From NCBI GenBank assembly GCA_022577435.1, contig JAKOON010000086.1, forward strand, positions 795,712 to 859,711: DNA of 64,000 nt, written 5' to 3'. Position 1 is the first letter of the stretch. Every line of letters begins with the position of its first letter. Below, piece after piece: positions 11,501 to 22,449 of this stretch. The DNA is from Embiotoca jacksoni. Taxonomy: Eukaryota > Chordata > Actinopteri > Embiotocidae. Made by a program: the position numbers and the translations under genes. Under the pieces are notes generated by a model. The model searched no databases. It was given only the letters and a program-made list of their open reading frames with translations, and was not told where the DNA came from.

Positions 11501-13213
11501 AATCAGTGGAGTCACACTCATGATGTCACGGGAATCCCTAAGGACGCTGCACAAGCCACCGTCACCTTCTCCTTCTTCTCCATCGCCACCTGGGTGAGAA
11601 GGACCGCTGTTCTCTTGTCTGTGTTCTAAAAGCTCACATTTTAGTCACTTTCTCTGCCAGTAAGCTTTTATTATGTGTAAGTTTATTATTGATCCAACAA
11701 ACATCTATCACACCACAGATTACTGATTATTGGTTCCTTTTAACAATAAAATGAAAGAACCATGCGATATTTCTACATAGTACATTGGAGACATTTATAG
11801 TGAGTCGTGTAATTTTCCTATAATAAAAGAATAGTTTATAATTTAAGGAAATATACTTATTGACTTTTTTAGAGATGAGAACATTGGCACCACTTCTGCA
11901 TGTAGCTTTACATGAAGACGTCATGTATGTGCATCTGTGACTTTCTTTGCATCACAACCTGTTGTTTTTGTGTTTGGCTTTTTATGCACATTAAAGAAAA
12001 TGTTTTTACTGAATGATTCTTGGTGGGCGGCTGAGTTTACCAGAATTTCCCAAATTGTTAAACTATTCCTTTAAAACGACTGTTAGCTGAAGTTCATGCC
12101 AGTGAAAAAGAAGACCTGAATTTAAACCTGTTTGAGGACTTCATTGTATTTATTGAAAAGCTTTTGGGAAACTTTTTGATAGATGAAGTGAATAATATTG
12201 ATTATCACATAATAACAGCACATCAAGGTGTAGTGAAAAAAAAGTCAAACTTTTATTTTGAAGTGTACAGAATTTCTGCTGCTTTGCTTTTATTTTGAAG
12301 GATGTTCTTACCATGATGCAGTATCCTTTTGTGTTTTTATTAAATACAAGATCACTGCCTTTTTATTTATCTTTATAATATACAGTTCAATTTATACATG
12401 TTTGATTGTAATTCAAGACTTCTTAATATGTTTGATTTTTAGCCTTAGTTGCACTTTTTTTTGTTTTTTTTTCTGTATTTCATGTTTAGAGGTGCATGAA
12501 GCCGTTGTGTTTTGCAGAACTATTTTTTGTGAATTTGAGTGGCTGAAACATTTCAAACTTTGGGTCAGGACCTGATGAATACAGATGTGAGACCAGCTGA
12601 GCACCGCTGGATTAGACGAAGTGAACTATTTGTTCTCTTTGATGCAGGAAAAGTGGGAAAGTTTAAAGAAGGGTGAAATGAGCATGTCGGGTCGGGTCGG
12701 GTCGGGGTAGTGGTGAATACTTACTGATGTGCTGCTGACACCTCGGTGCCAGATACCACCGGGCCTCTCCAGAGCTCTGGTGGCGTCCAGGCCTCGGCGG
12801 GTCGGAGCCAGTAACACGTTAGGCAGGAGGACGGGTCATGGACTCCTCAGAGGATCAGAATTTACTTCTATACACTTTTCGTCTTGTGTAACTTTTGCAG
12901 TAACTGTTGAGACACAAAAACGATCAGTGATCAACTTTTCTGTCTGAACCTGCAGGGAATCCTCACCTACTTCGCTCTGGGTCGTTTCCGCCGGGGTGTC
13001 AATGACGTCACCATCCCGACCTCCACGGAGCCGCCACAGGATCTCCACAGCGCCTACCCTCCCTCCTATGCCCCCACCCCCTATGCCCCGACCACCTACG
13101 CCCCGACCACCTACACGGCCTACCCCGGCAGCATGCCCGACATACAGCAGCCTCCCTTCACCCCGAACCTCCAGCCGCAGGGCGACGCGGGCTACCAGCC
13201 GCCCAGCTACTGA
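6937..13213 (+). CDS. syngr2: synaptogyrin-2, four-pass vesicle membrane protein
   Basis: Four exons, 6937-7047, 9573-9810, 11457-11593 and 12956-13213, join in frame to 247 residues (human SYNGR2 is 224). The N-terminus [20 protein letters not shown] matches the conserved synaptogyrin lead. Four membrane spans follow: across the exon 1/2 joint ([15 protein letters not shown]), [37 protein letters not shown] and [20 protein letters not shown]. The cytosolic tail is rich in Tyr and Pro ([20 protein letters not shown]) and ends YQPPSY. Synaptogyrins are MARVEL-type tetraspanners of small vesicles; the ubiquitous isoform 2 works in non-neuronal vesicle traffic. The start codon was chosen because it opens the conserved N-terminus. 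Its place beside tk1 and afmid, as on human 17q25, supports isoform 2 over 1 or 3. Confidence 0.93.
7771..8068. repeat. opposed (GT)n and (CA)n microsatellites
   Basis: A (GT)19 tract at 7771-7808 is followed about 120 bp later by a 138-bp (CA)-rich tract at 7931-8068. Both are in syngr2 intron 1. The two are complementary, so one strand or the pre-mRNA could fold into a long stem. Confidence 0.95.
8500..8532. repeat. poly(C) tract of 33
   Basis: An uninterrupted C run in syngr2 intron 1. Its length in the assembly is doubtful, because long homopolymers are poorly sequenced. Confidence 0.95.
8533..9572 (+). other. remainder of syngr2 intron 1
   Basis: Noncoding sequence up to the exon 2 acceptor (cgtgcag). 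I recognise no exon or mobile element in it. Confidence 0.5.
9811..11456 (+). other. syngr2 intron 2, with a (GGA)n tract
   Basis: The only notable item is a purine tract of GGA/GAA repeats at about 11131-11187. Short frames here have no coding signs. I see nothing else. Confidence 0.55.
11594..12955 (+). other. syngr2 intron 3
   Basis: AT-rich intron. It holds a short (GGGTC)4 tract near 12687-12707 and no recognisable exon or element. Confidence 0.5.
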
Positions 13214-13253
13214 GCCTGAGGGGGGGGGGGCGTTGGGTTGTGTATGTGTGTGT

Positions 13254-13284
<31 letters not shown>

Positions 13285-15160
13285 TTGTGGGGGGGCTCCA
13301 CCAATTGTAGTTGCACTGCACAGACACACAACTATATCATATTGATGTGGTTGTCAGATTGGAGGACCTGAGCAGTCCAACTTGGAGCTAGAGATGAGGG
13401 ACACTGCTGTTTATGTGTTTACGGCTCTGGGATCAGATCTGAAGAAGGTTGGTTGAGTCATCTGACCTCTGACCTCTGACCTGCGTGCAAAGACGCAACT
13501 TTTACCTCACACGGGCTGATCGTGCAGAAGAGGTAGAACGTATGAGCAGGAGGTCACTTCATGTGACGTCATGAAGAACGCTCCGATCGGAGGAAGAGGC
13601 CGACGCTCGCTTTCTTTCCTCGGCTGGTCGACATCTTTACAAACAGCTCTCTGCAAAACTGGCTTTTTAATGGTCGTATGTGCCTGATTTTCTTTTCCTC
13701 TTTGGTTCGGTGGATTTGTTTCTTCTCAGTTTGTTAATCGTGAGGACGTATTTGTAGTTTCTGTGTTGATTTAGCAGATGGGAGTTGATGATATTGGAGG
13801 AAGACGAATGTCCTTCTGTGACCGAGTTACGTTTTGTGCAGCGTCGGCTCTGTATAAATTCTTTTAGCCATAAAATCACCTTTTGAAAAGGATTTTTTTT
13901 CTATTAAAACTTCTTTGCGCTCGTTAAATAATTCTTCTGTGTGCCAACCTAACCAACGACAGCCATAAAGACTGCGTTTCCTGCAGCGTTTTCCTCCTGA
14001 GTTTGTGGAAGAATCAGTTGGACGTATGTGATGCAGCGTTCGGTTTCGTCCTCCAAGAACATCTAATCATTTTCAATTCAAAAAATGCAATTTCAATTTG
14101 AATTTTTGCCCATTTTTTTGTCCTTTTGAACTTTGAACTCGTTGCCAACTTTCAGACAGACCTGCAGATAACTGCTGTTATTGATCAGGTCCACACACAC
14201 AATACTGACTAACCAGCAGCAACAATGCTTTCTGTGCAGCGTCTCGGTTCTCTGCTGTTTAAATGTTTTTCCACCTGAACTGTGTCGCTGTCCGTCACAG
14301 ATCAACACCTCCGCCTGCGACTGTGAATCCACTCGTCTGTGGAAAGACTGACGGTTTGCGTCGTTGCTCGCTGCCCCGACTGTGATGTTTGTCGGTTTAA
14401 CGCCTCGTGTGGTTCTGCTGCTGTAGATCCAGTGACTCGGACGTTGGCCTCCGATCAGCTGCAGCTTATTGTTTCAAAGGTTGTTGCAGCTCCGTGTGTT
14501 TATTTGAGATGTTGTGCTACTGAACGAGAGTCGTTTGTACTTGTGGGTCCTTTAGATTAAAAACATGCAGAAATGTGAGAAAAGCCAAATGTAAGAAAAA
14601 CGCTGCTGTTGATTTTGTCATTTGTGCCTTAAAGGGAGAAATTCAACTTTTAAAGGTTTTTCTGGAGGGAAAGTGAATGAGAGTGAATCTTGAAGTTATA
14701 TTTAGGTGAAGCAGCTGTTTTATCACCGCTGCACTAGCTGCTGTGCTCCAGTGGTTTTTGCTTATTTCTGTTCTGGAGATCTTTAAATCAGCGTTATCTC
14801 CTAAAATGGTTTCTTTACCGTTTCTACATTCACAACTTTTCCATATTGTTCCTAATAGTGACAAAAGGCTCAAATTTGATGTGATTTACTGTATAATTAA
14901 AAAGTAAAGTAGCCCACTTTTAAATGTTTGATCTCTAGTAACTGTCGTTTGATTAATGAAGGGTAATGTTGTCGATTTGAGGAGACCTGAGTCAAGTTTC
15001 ATAAAAACTGGTCTGATTTTGCTTCATTTGTTTTCTATTGTGTTTCTAAGTATGTTTTGAGTTGTGAACTTTCATCTTTTGTCATAATTTCATGTCATGA
15101 CCGAAGCGCAACTGTGATTTACTTTTTGTTTATAGAATAAAATCATTCATAGGATGTTCA
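13214..15160 (+). other. syngr2 3' UTR
   Basis: This follows the TGA at 13211-13213. It starts with G runs around a (GT)n tract (about 13219-13284). The best polyA signal is AATAAA at 15136-15141, which would give a UTR of about 1.9 kb; an ATTAAA near 13904 is a possible earlier site. No open frame here has coding character. Confidence 0.5.
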
Positions 15161-15822
15161 CACTGTTCATGTACTGCATGAGTGTAAGAAGACTAATATA
15201 ACACGCTGTGGTTTCCATGCCAACCTATCAGCTCACTGCACAGCCGGGGAGCCGGCCAGGATTTAAACCAGTTATTTTAGTCCTCAGTTGGTTGTGAAGG
15301 TGTTGGATTACATATCACAGTTTGGAAGAAAGCCAAATTTCTCAACCACCTTTTTGAAAATCTTCAAAGAAATAAATAACACCATTATTTTTAGACCACA
15401 GATTTTACTGCATAATATTCTTGACCCGCTGTACAGAGAAATGAGAGTTAAAAAGTTTCCACAAAGTTTTTTTCCATTATTAACGGAGGCAAAAAACAAA
15501 TAAATTTAACACTTAACATCTGACAAAATATTGTTACAGGTAAAGATATCAAAAGAGTTGATCAGAGTTCCCAATATTAAAATATAAAAGTAGTAAATAC
15601 GACCGAGGTTTCCTCATATTCTTATACGAATGCATTTTAATATCTTTCAAGTAAATAATATCTCATGACAAATTCACACCAAATACAAAGACTATAAATG
15701 AACTGGGCTGATTATTTCAATTCTTTAGGAGGCAGATTAATCCATTTATAAAAAAAACTAACTATTATTGTTGTAATGTTACACACAAACACACACCCAC
15801 CCACCAGGTGTTGTTTCTGTCC
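15161..15822 (-). other. tk1 3' flank / 3' UTR
   Basis: AT-rich sequence between the convergent ends of syngr2 and tk1. It should contain the tk1 3' UTR. No clear element or gene is visible. Confidence 0.45.
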
Positions 15823-18800
15823 TCAGAAGTGCAGAGCGGTTAACGGTTTCCTGACAACGCCGGCGTCCGGCAGCTTTCCCGGGACGACGTGTTGTGGAGT
15901 TTCCTTCCTGAAGGTTGAACTGTTCTCTTTTTCCACCGTCAGACCTCCGTAACACTTTCTGCACACCGCCTGGTACTTGTCCACTCCGCCGATCACTTCC
16001 ACCTGGCGCACATTGCACAGTCGATCATTGCATATTAATAAAAAAAGGGAAGCACACCTTCTCATGTCGGAGATTCTCTGGAATCTTGTTCTAAATCCAC
16101 ACTTTCTAAAAATGAGTGACAACAGCTCAATAGTTATCAAAATAACATCACTGTGAAGAAAACAAGATGAGAAGTCAAAGTACATGTTGATTCAAAAAGA
16201 TTTTTGTGAAGGCTTTGTTTTCCCAAAAGGGTTCAATTGAAAACAGCTGGACTACCAAGTCTACAACTTTTAGTCCAGTTGCTGTTTGATTCAACTGTTC
16301 TTGGATGCTCGTTATGTTGTGTATATGTAGTAAACCATATTGTTGAGGTATTGGTCCGTCCCCGTCTCACCACCACCCTCTGAAGAGTCCTTAATCTCTT
16401 TCCGAGCAGCGTTTTAGAGCTTGGCTGAGCTCCTCACCTCCTTCTCGGCTCCGATCCTCTTGGTGTAGGCGGCTTCTTTGTAACACTGCATGCAGACGGC
16501 GTGGAGCTTCACCACGCTCTCCGCCAGAGGGACGAGGTTCAGGATGTTCCCGAAAGGCTACAGGAATGCAGCGAGACAGCGAGAAGGCAGTCAGCACCCA
16601 TGAATGGAGGTATAATTACATTACAAGGACAGACTAGACTCGCTGTGGAGGGGAAGAATGAGAGCATCTATGTGAGAGCTGCTAATGCAGATTGTTCGTC
16701 TGTAAAATCGTGCTCCTTGTCTGGGACATTTCATTACATCTGTTCTCACAGTGGTGCGTCTGTCCATATGAACTGGGAGTGTTTGAGATTCTCCACATCA
16801 GATACTCACTTTTCTCTGGAAGGTTCCATCCAAAGCAGCGACGATGATCGTCTTTCCTAAATTGGCCATTTCCTCACAAAACTCGACGGTGTCTGGAAAC
16901 TACAACAGAGAAGAAGCACAGAGTAGTTTAGTGTCAAAACTTAAATCAGTTTCACGACTAAACATCCCTTCACTTGTCCAGAGAGCGAGACGTCCTGGTG
17001 TCTATGAAGGTGAACATTAACGAGTTTCACATTAAGTACATAAACACACTTACAAACTGTCCCTCATCGATGCCGATGACGCCGGCCTGCAGAGCTGCAG
17101 AGCGCACGTCTACCAAACTATTGGCTGCAACAGCTTCCATCGTGTTTCTACAAGATAAAACAGGATTTAGAAAAAAAACACTTAATTCCTAAAATTTTAA
17201 ATGCGCGTGGTCGTCGTCAATCTGCCCTTTTCACAACCAAAGATATCTAAAGTTTATCTGACAAATACTTCAAATTTCATTTTTATTTAACCAGGTTAAA
17301 AACTAAAATAAATCAGTTGAGATAAAATCTCTTTTCCAACAGTGAGCCTGCACATTTCATTACATTACATTACATTTCATTTATCTGACTCTTTTATCCA
17401 AAGCTACTTACAATAAGTTCATTTCAACCATGAGGGTTCAAACCAGAACAACAAGAATCAAGAAAATATAATTTCTTCCAGAAAGCCAAACTACAAAGTT
17501 CTATCAGTAAGTTCTATTTTAAGATACTAAAGTTCTACTGTTCAAGATAAAGGAGGAGGAGGAGGAGGTGGAGGAGGAGGTGGAGGTGTGTTTTTAGTTT
17601 GTGGTGGAAGATGTTCAGAGTTCCTGCTGTCCTGATGTCGGTGGGGAGCTCATTCTACCATTTAGGAGCCAGGACAGAGGAGGAGGAGGAGTAGGAGGAG
17701 GAGGAGTAGGAGGAGGAGGAGGAGAAGGAGGAGGGAGCAGGCTGGGATGTAAAGTTGGACCATGTCCTGGATGTACACTGGACCCGATCTGTTCGCAGCG
17801 CGGTACGCAAGTACCAATGACATAGCAAGTAAAGATCAGTCCAGTAGCCTGAGTATAAAATATATTATGTATATTTATATTTGATGAAGGGATTCCATTA
17901 TAAATACATGGCAGGAAGCTCACCAGCTTTTGTGGCTGTATCGTGGCTCAGATTCAAGAAAGACAGGATTTCTCTGTTTTCTAAAAGCCACCAATACTGA
18001 TTTCTTTAGAGTAAAAATTCAAGTTTACTTTTGAGACAAAAAGTTAATAACTGTACTTGTTTATGTTCATCATGACAGAATCCAAACCGGTGAATTTTGT
18101 TTTATTATGTTTCCAATCAACATCCTTTCAGCCCAAACTACGTGTTAAATGTTATACAACTGCATTGAACCCAAGTGTTCATGTCTCCCGTTAACATTTC
18201 TGTAAACGTAAGCAGCACATCTAAAGAAAAAAGGGGCTTTACTTGTCATGTGTTGCCATGCCGACGTCAGAATAACGTGTGTCTTTGGCATATTTGATCA
18301 CCAGGCAGTTGTACCGAGCGACCTGGAAACGGCGGACTCGTCTCATCAGTTCAGTGCTGCAAAGAAAAATGAATAAACATCAAAATGAATAAACATCAAA
18401 ATGAATAAACATCAAAATGAATAAACATCAAAATGAGTAAACATCAAAATGAGTAAACATCAAAATGAATAAACATCAAAATGAATAAACATCAAAATGA
18501 GTAAACATCAAAATGAGTAAACATCAAAATGAATAAACATCAAAATGAGTAAACATCAAAATGAGTAAACATCAAAATGAATAAACATCAAAATGAGTAA
18601 ACATCAAAATGAATAAACATCAAAATGAATAAACATCAAAATGAATAAACATCAAAATGAGTAAACATCAAAATGAATAAACATCAAAATGAGTAAACAT
18701 CAAAATGAATAAACATCAAAATGAATAAACATCAAAATGAGTAAACATCAAAATGAGTAAACATCAAAATGAATAAACATCAAAATGAGTAAACATCAAA

Positions 18801-19511
18801 ATGAGTAAACATCAAAATGAATAAACATCAAAATGAGTAAACATCAAAATGAATAAACATCAAAATGAGTAAACATCAAAATGAATAAACATCAAAATGA
18901 GTAAACATCAAAATGAGTAAACATCAGTTCAGACCTGGCGGTTGGTTTTCTACATTAAGGTTGTCATACTGGAGTTATTTCATAAAGACTTTATAAACAT
19001 GTTCAGTACAAAGTTGTCGGTGTTAATATAAAAATCCTTCACATTAATACACACCAGCTGTGACTGATTCTAACAGCTGGGGAAACAATACAGGATTTGG
19101 CGGGAGGGTGAAGTTTGGGCGGAAGTTGTGACACTAACATCACAAACACCGACACACGAATAACTTCAGTCAGCCAGACATCCAAACAAGGTGTTTGTTT
19201 GTTTGTTTGTTTGTTTGTTTGTTTGTTTGTGGAAGAATAACTCACCTTTTGCCTGAAAACATCGGTCCGAAGATGACCTGAAAACAACAAGAGGGATTGT
19301 GAAGGTTAGTCAGACGAATGAAGACGTTCAGAGATGAAGGTCAGTAACTAAACGTAAACAATCTTTAAGATACACAGCTGATAAAAATCTCCTGTTGACC
19401 TAATTATCTTTCTTTAACTTTACGTTGAATCAGGCGGATACGAACCTGAATTTGTCCCCGTGTTCTCCTCGGGGAGTTTGGTAAAACTCTTAGGAAATCC
19501 ACGCAGTCCAT
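15823..19511 (-). CDS. tk1: thymidine kinase 1, cytosolic
   Basis: Seven minus-strand exons: 19446-19511, 19246-19277, 18243-18356, 17054-17147, 16810-16899, 16438-16557, 15823-16002. They join in frame to 231 residues (human 234). The enzyme phosphorylates thymidine to dTMP with ATP in the salvage pathway. Visible motifs: the P-loop GPMFSGKSTELMRR (across exons 2 and 3), the Mg/aspartate segment [10 protein letters not shown], the catalytic glutamate in [12 protein letters not shown], the lid/lasso region [15 protein letters not shown], and zinc cysteines in CMQCYKEA and [18 protein letters not shown] is the conserved substrate-binding strand. The C-terminal tail holds a KEN sequence (VEKENSS), the known APC/C-Cdh1 degron type that removes TK1 at mitotic exit. 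[22 protein letters not shown] is the exon 1 product and follows family starts. Nothing in it looks broken. Confidence 0.96.
17341..17740 (-). mobile_element. second L2-like LINE 3' end, same family as 5281-6258
   Basis: This lies in tk1 intron 3. It starts with a tail of (ATTAC)n at about 17357-17377 and continues with sequence nearly identical to the 5281 copy (ATTTATCTGACTCTTTTATC, then the ...GAAAGCCAAACTACAAAG part). The same two (GGA)-rich tracts sit at the same internal positions (about 17549-17585 and 17678-17735). It is 5'-truncated much sooner than the first copy. Minus orientation, the same as tk1. Confidence 0.8.
17741..18242 (-). other. tk1 intron 3, remainder
   Basis: Intron sequence between the LINE fragment and exon 3. 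No recognisable feature. Confidence 0.5.
18366..18926. repeat. 16-bp minisatellite with two unit types in tk1 intron 2
   Basis: Thirty-five tandem copies by my count: 18 of AAAATGAATAAACATC and 17 of AAAATGAGTAAACATC, differing only in A/G. Read on the tk1 strand, the second type contains TGTTTAC, the forkhead core. A 10-unit order (A A G G A G G A G A) occurs twice, 15 units apart, showing amplification in larger blocks. Confidence 0.97.
18927..19245 (-). other. tk1 intron 2, remainder, with (GTTT)n
   Basis: Contains a (TTTG)n tetranucleotide run at 19193-19231 close to the exon 2 donor. Nothing else is seen. Confidence 0.6.
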
Positions 19512-19639
19512 TTTTTTATTTAAATACACTAAAGTTAAATTGTACAATTGAAATAAAACTGAACCCAAGAAGTCTCTGAAACACTGAACTGCTCCCGACA
19601 GAGAAAAATTGAAAAATGGCGCTCAGGCGGAGTGAGTGA

Positions 19640-19775
19640 GCCACACCGTCCTCCAATGGGAGCAAAGTCACGTGACGCTTTGGACCAAACACTTCCGGGT
19701 ATTAGCGCGCCGGGCGGCCACTCCTGACCAATCAGAGCAGAGTATCACACGTGATGGCGGATTGTTTTAAACTGG
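19640..19775 (-). promoter_or_regulatory. tk1 promoter with inverted CCAAT boxes, E2F-like and CHR-like sites
   Basis: Upstream of the tk1 start there are two CCAAT pentamers on the plus strand (19653-19657 and 19728-19732), hence inverted for tk1. Also present are an E2F-like GC core TTAGCGCGCCGGG (19702-19714), a CACGTGA E-box (19669-19675), and TTTAAA near 19765 resembling a CHR. Mammalian TK1 promoters are S-phase regulated through inverted CCAAT (NF-Y) and E2F sites, so the layout fits; function here is inferred. Confidence 0.55.
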
Positions 19776-19948
19776 AAACAACAAAGGAAGTCAACAGACA
19801 TGGACCGAAAATAAGATGTAAAGACTGTATATGAACTCTATTGATGGAAAAAGATTTGTCTCTTCCTCTTGTTAAGCAGGCAACGAAAAGTTTATTTTGG
19901 TTTCTGTCTTATTTGCAAGTGATTCTTTTTATTTTACTTTCCGCATCC

Positions 19949-20080
19949 AACCAACTCTGTCTTTATGTTGTGACCTCCAACCAACTCTGTCTTTATGTTG
20001 TGACCTCCAACCAACTCTGTCTTTATGTTGTGACCTCCAACCAACTCTGTCTTTATGTTGTGACCTCCAACCAACTCTGT
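19949..20080. repeat. 30-bp tandem repeat, about 4.5 copies
   Basis: Identical units containing CCAACCAACTCTGTCTTTA and TGTTGTGACCT, period 30 bp. It lies between the divergent tk1 and afmid genes, just before the 15-bp array. Because 30 is divisible by 3, one frame encodes a repeated peptide; there is no sign that it is translated. Confidence 0.95.
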
Positions 20081-20156
20081 TATCAGACCAAAGCAGAGAC
20101 AAAGGGAATGGAGGTGACTGTCAACTGTTGGTCACACTGTATAAAAGCTGCCCTAC

Positions 20157-21058
20157 GGAGGACCGCTGGGTGGAGGACTGCTGGTGGAGGACTGCTGGTA
20201 GAGGACTACTGGTAGAGGACTGCTGGTGGAGGACTGCTGGTAGAGGACTACTGGTAGAGGACTACTGGTGGAGGACTGCTGGTAGAGGACTGCTGGTGGA
20301 GGACTACTGGTAGAGGACTACTGGTAGAGGACTACTGGTGGAGGACTGCTGGTAGAGGACTGCTGGTAGAGGACTGCTGGTAGAGGACTGCTGGTGGAGG
20401 ACTGCTGGTAGAGGACTGCTGGTAGAGGACTACTGGTAGAGGACTGCTGGTGGAGGACTGCTGGTAGAGGACTACTGGTAGAGGACTACTGGTGGAGGAC
20501 TGCTGGTAGAGGACTGCTGGTGGAGGACTGCTGGTGGAGGACTGCTGGTAGAGGACTGCTGGTAGAGGACTACTGGTGGAGGACTGCTGGTGGAGGACTG
20601 CTGGTGGAGGACTGCTGGTAGAGGACTGCTGGTAGAGGACTGCTGGTGGAGGACTGCTGGTAGAGGACTGCTGGTGGAGGACTGCTGGTAGAGGACTACT
20701 GGTAGAGGACTACTGGTGGAGGACTGCTGGTGGAGGACTGCTGGTGGAGGACTGCTGGTAGAGGACTGCTGGTAGAGGACTGCTGGTGGAGGACTGCTGG
20801 TAGAGGACTGCTGGTGGAGGACTGCTGGTAGAGGACTACTGGTAGAGGACTACTGGTGGAGGACTGCTGGTAGAGGACTGCTGGTAGAGGACTACTGGTG
20901 GAGGACTGCTGGTAGAGGACTACTGGTGGAGGACTGCTGGTAGAGGACTGCTGGGTAGAGGACCGCTGGGTGGAGGACCGCTGGGTGGAGGACCGCTGGG
21001 TGGAGGACCGCTGGGTGGAGGACTGCTGGGTGGAGGACTGCTGGGTGGAGGACTGCTG
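20157..21058. repeat. 15-bp minisatellite, about 60 copies
   Basis: Units of GGTGGAGGACTGCTG with G/A and G/A variants (GGTAGAGGACTACTG), and GGGTGGAGGACCGCTG near the right end. Period is 15 bp, or 16 bp at the right end. It lies about 650-1550 bp upstream of tk1 and 1.4 kb upstream of afmid. Strand asymmetry is strong: the plus strand is purine- and G-rich. Confidence 0.97.
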
Positions 21059-22300
21059 GACACCTCTCTTTGAGGGTGCATGTAGTTGCTCCTTCTTGAA
21101 TCGAGCCTCTTGAGTAATTTCTCCAACTTATATAAAAGCATCACAGCACACATGTTGTTTTTGTTCAGTGTAGAAACTGTGTGTTGCATATCGTAGAATT
21201 ATGTAAAGAAAAAAAGAGGCCTTAAGTATTAATCTATCTAAATTTGTAAATCTGTGGGACTAATAAAGGATTATCTTTATCTTATCTTAAACAAACAATA
21301 ATTTCACAACGTTAAAATCCCACATTCATTTATAATTCATTTTTCTGTTTGTGTGCAGAATTTGTTGCTGTTATAAAGTGCAGCTGTCCATATTCACATT
21401 GTTCAGAGAACAGAACAATGAGATGCTGAATCCTCTATGATGCTTTTTACCAGACTTAAATTCCTTGTATGTGTTAACATATAAACCAATAACCAATAAA
21501 GTGATTCTGATCCTGATTTATGTTCTATGTAAAGCACTTTGAATTGCCATGTTATTTAAATCTGCCATACAAATAAACCTGTATTGCGTAACAGCAGCCT
21601 AAATGAATCAAGATGGAGTTTCTGAGTTTCTTCATTTCAACATGTTCCCCTTTGTTGCTATGGCGCTCACATAAATGCAATATTTGACATTTGTTGATGG
21701 ATTTCAAAAGGTTGTGCAGATAGTGGAGAACAATTTCAGATGAATTTTGTAATGTAATTTTCTCTCATTGCAGGAAGAACAGATGATATTTGCCAAACAA
21801 AACATAAATCTGATTTTACAAAAATCCATTCAAGTAGGCTGTAAGCGTCAACTCAAATATTAAATGTCTTAAAACTAGTTTTTGACACAAGTCCTCTCGT
21901 TAAGACTGAAGACCAGGAAGCCGGACCCACCTGAAGGCCTTCATCATTTTAATATTAAGTTCATATTGGGACTCAGATTGTAGTATTCCTACTTGCCAAG
22001 TTATTCTAGAACACTAGTGTGCATTTCTAATCGTTTTACCTGGTTGAACACTACATGACGTCATTTTGATCTCTGCACATGCACAGTCACCAACAGGCCT
22101 ATTTGTGTGCAGCTGCAAATATATCCGACCTGCTGGTGGTCACGTGGTTTATCTGCATGTTGCCTGGTGCACGTTTTATTATCTACAGAGAGCTGAGCTC
22201 CAGGACATAGTTTGCATGTGAAAGTTGAGGGTCGTCAGTCCAAAGTGCAGTCAGAGCGCGAGCTGAGCGCGTGCTGGTTGGATTCATCTGTCTGCAGCGA
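21059..22300. other. tk1-afmid intergenic region with retroelement tails
   Basis: I see no gene. Three short segments look like 3' tails of fish retroelements: CTGTGGGACTAATAAAGG with a TTATC run (about 21250-21293), CAATAAAGTGATTCTGATCC (about 21497-21516), and the AAAGCACTTTGAATTG phrase (about 21532-21547). They are too short to classify. The afmid promoter should lie near the right edge. Confidence 0.45.
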
Positions 22301-22437
22301 ATATAGAGATTATAGAGATTATAGAGAATATAGAGAATATAGAGATTATAGAGAATATAGAGATTATAGAGAATATAGAGATTATAGAGAATATAGCGAT
22401 TATAGAGAATATAGAGAATATAGAGATTATAGAGATT
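22301..22437. repeat. 9-bp array (A/T)TATAGAGA directly before the afmid start
   Basis: About 15 tandem copies of ATATAGAGA or TTATAGAGA, ending 12 bp before the proposed afmid start codon. It would therefore lie in the 5' UTR or core promoter. Confidence 0.95.
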
Positions 22438-22449
22438 TCAGGAGATAAA

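Noticed and set aside
18366..18926. CRISPR-like array
   Set aside because: Units are contiguous 16-mers without spacers, in a vertebrate intron. The same holds for every other array in the window.
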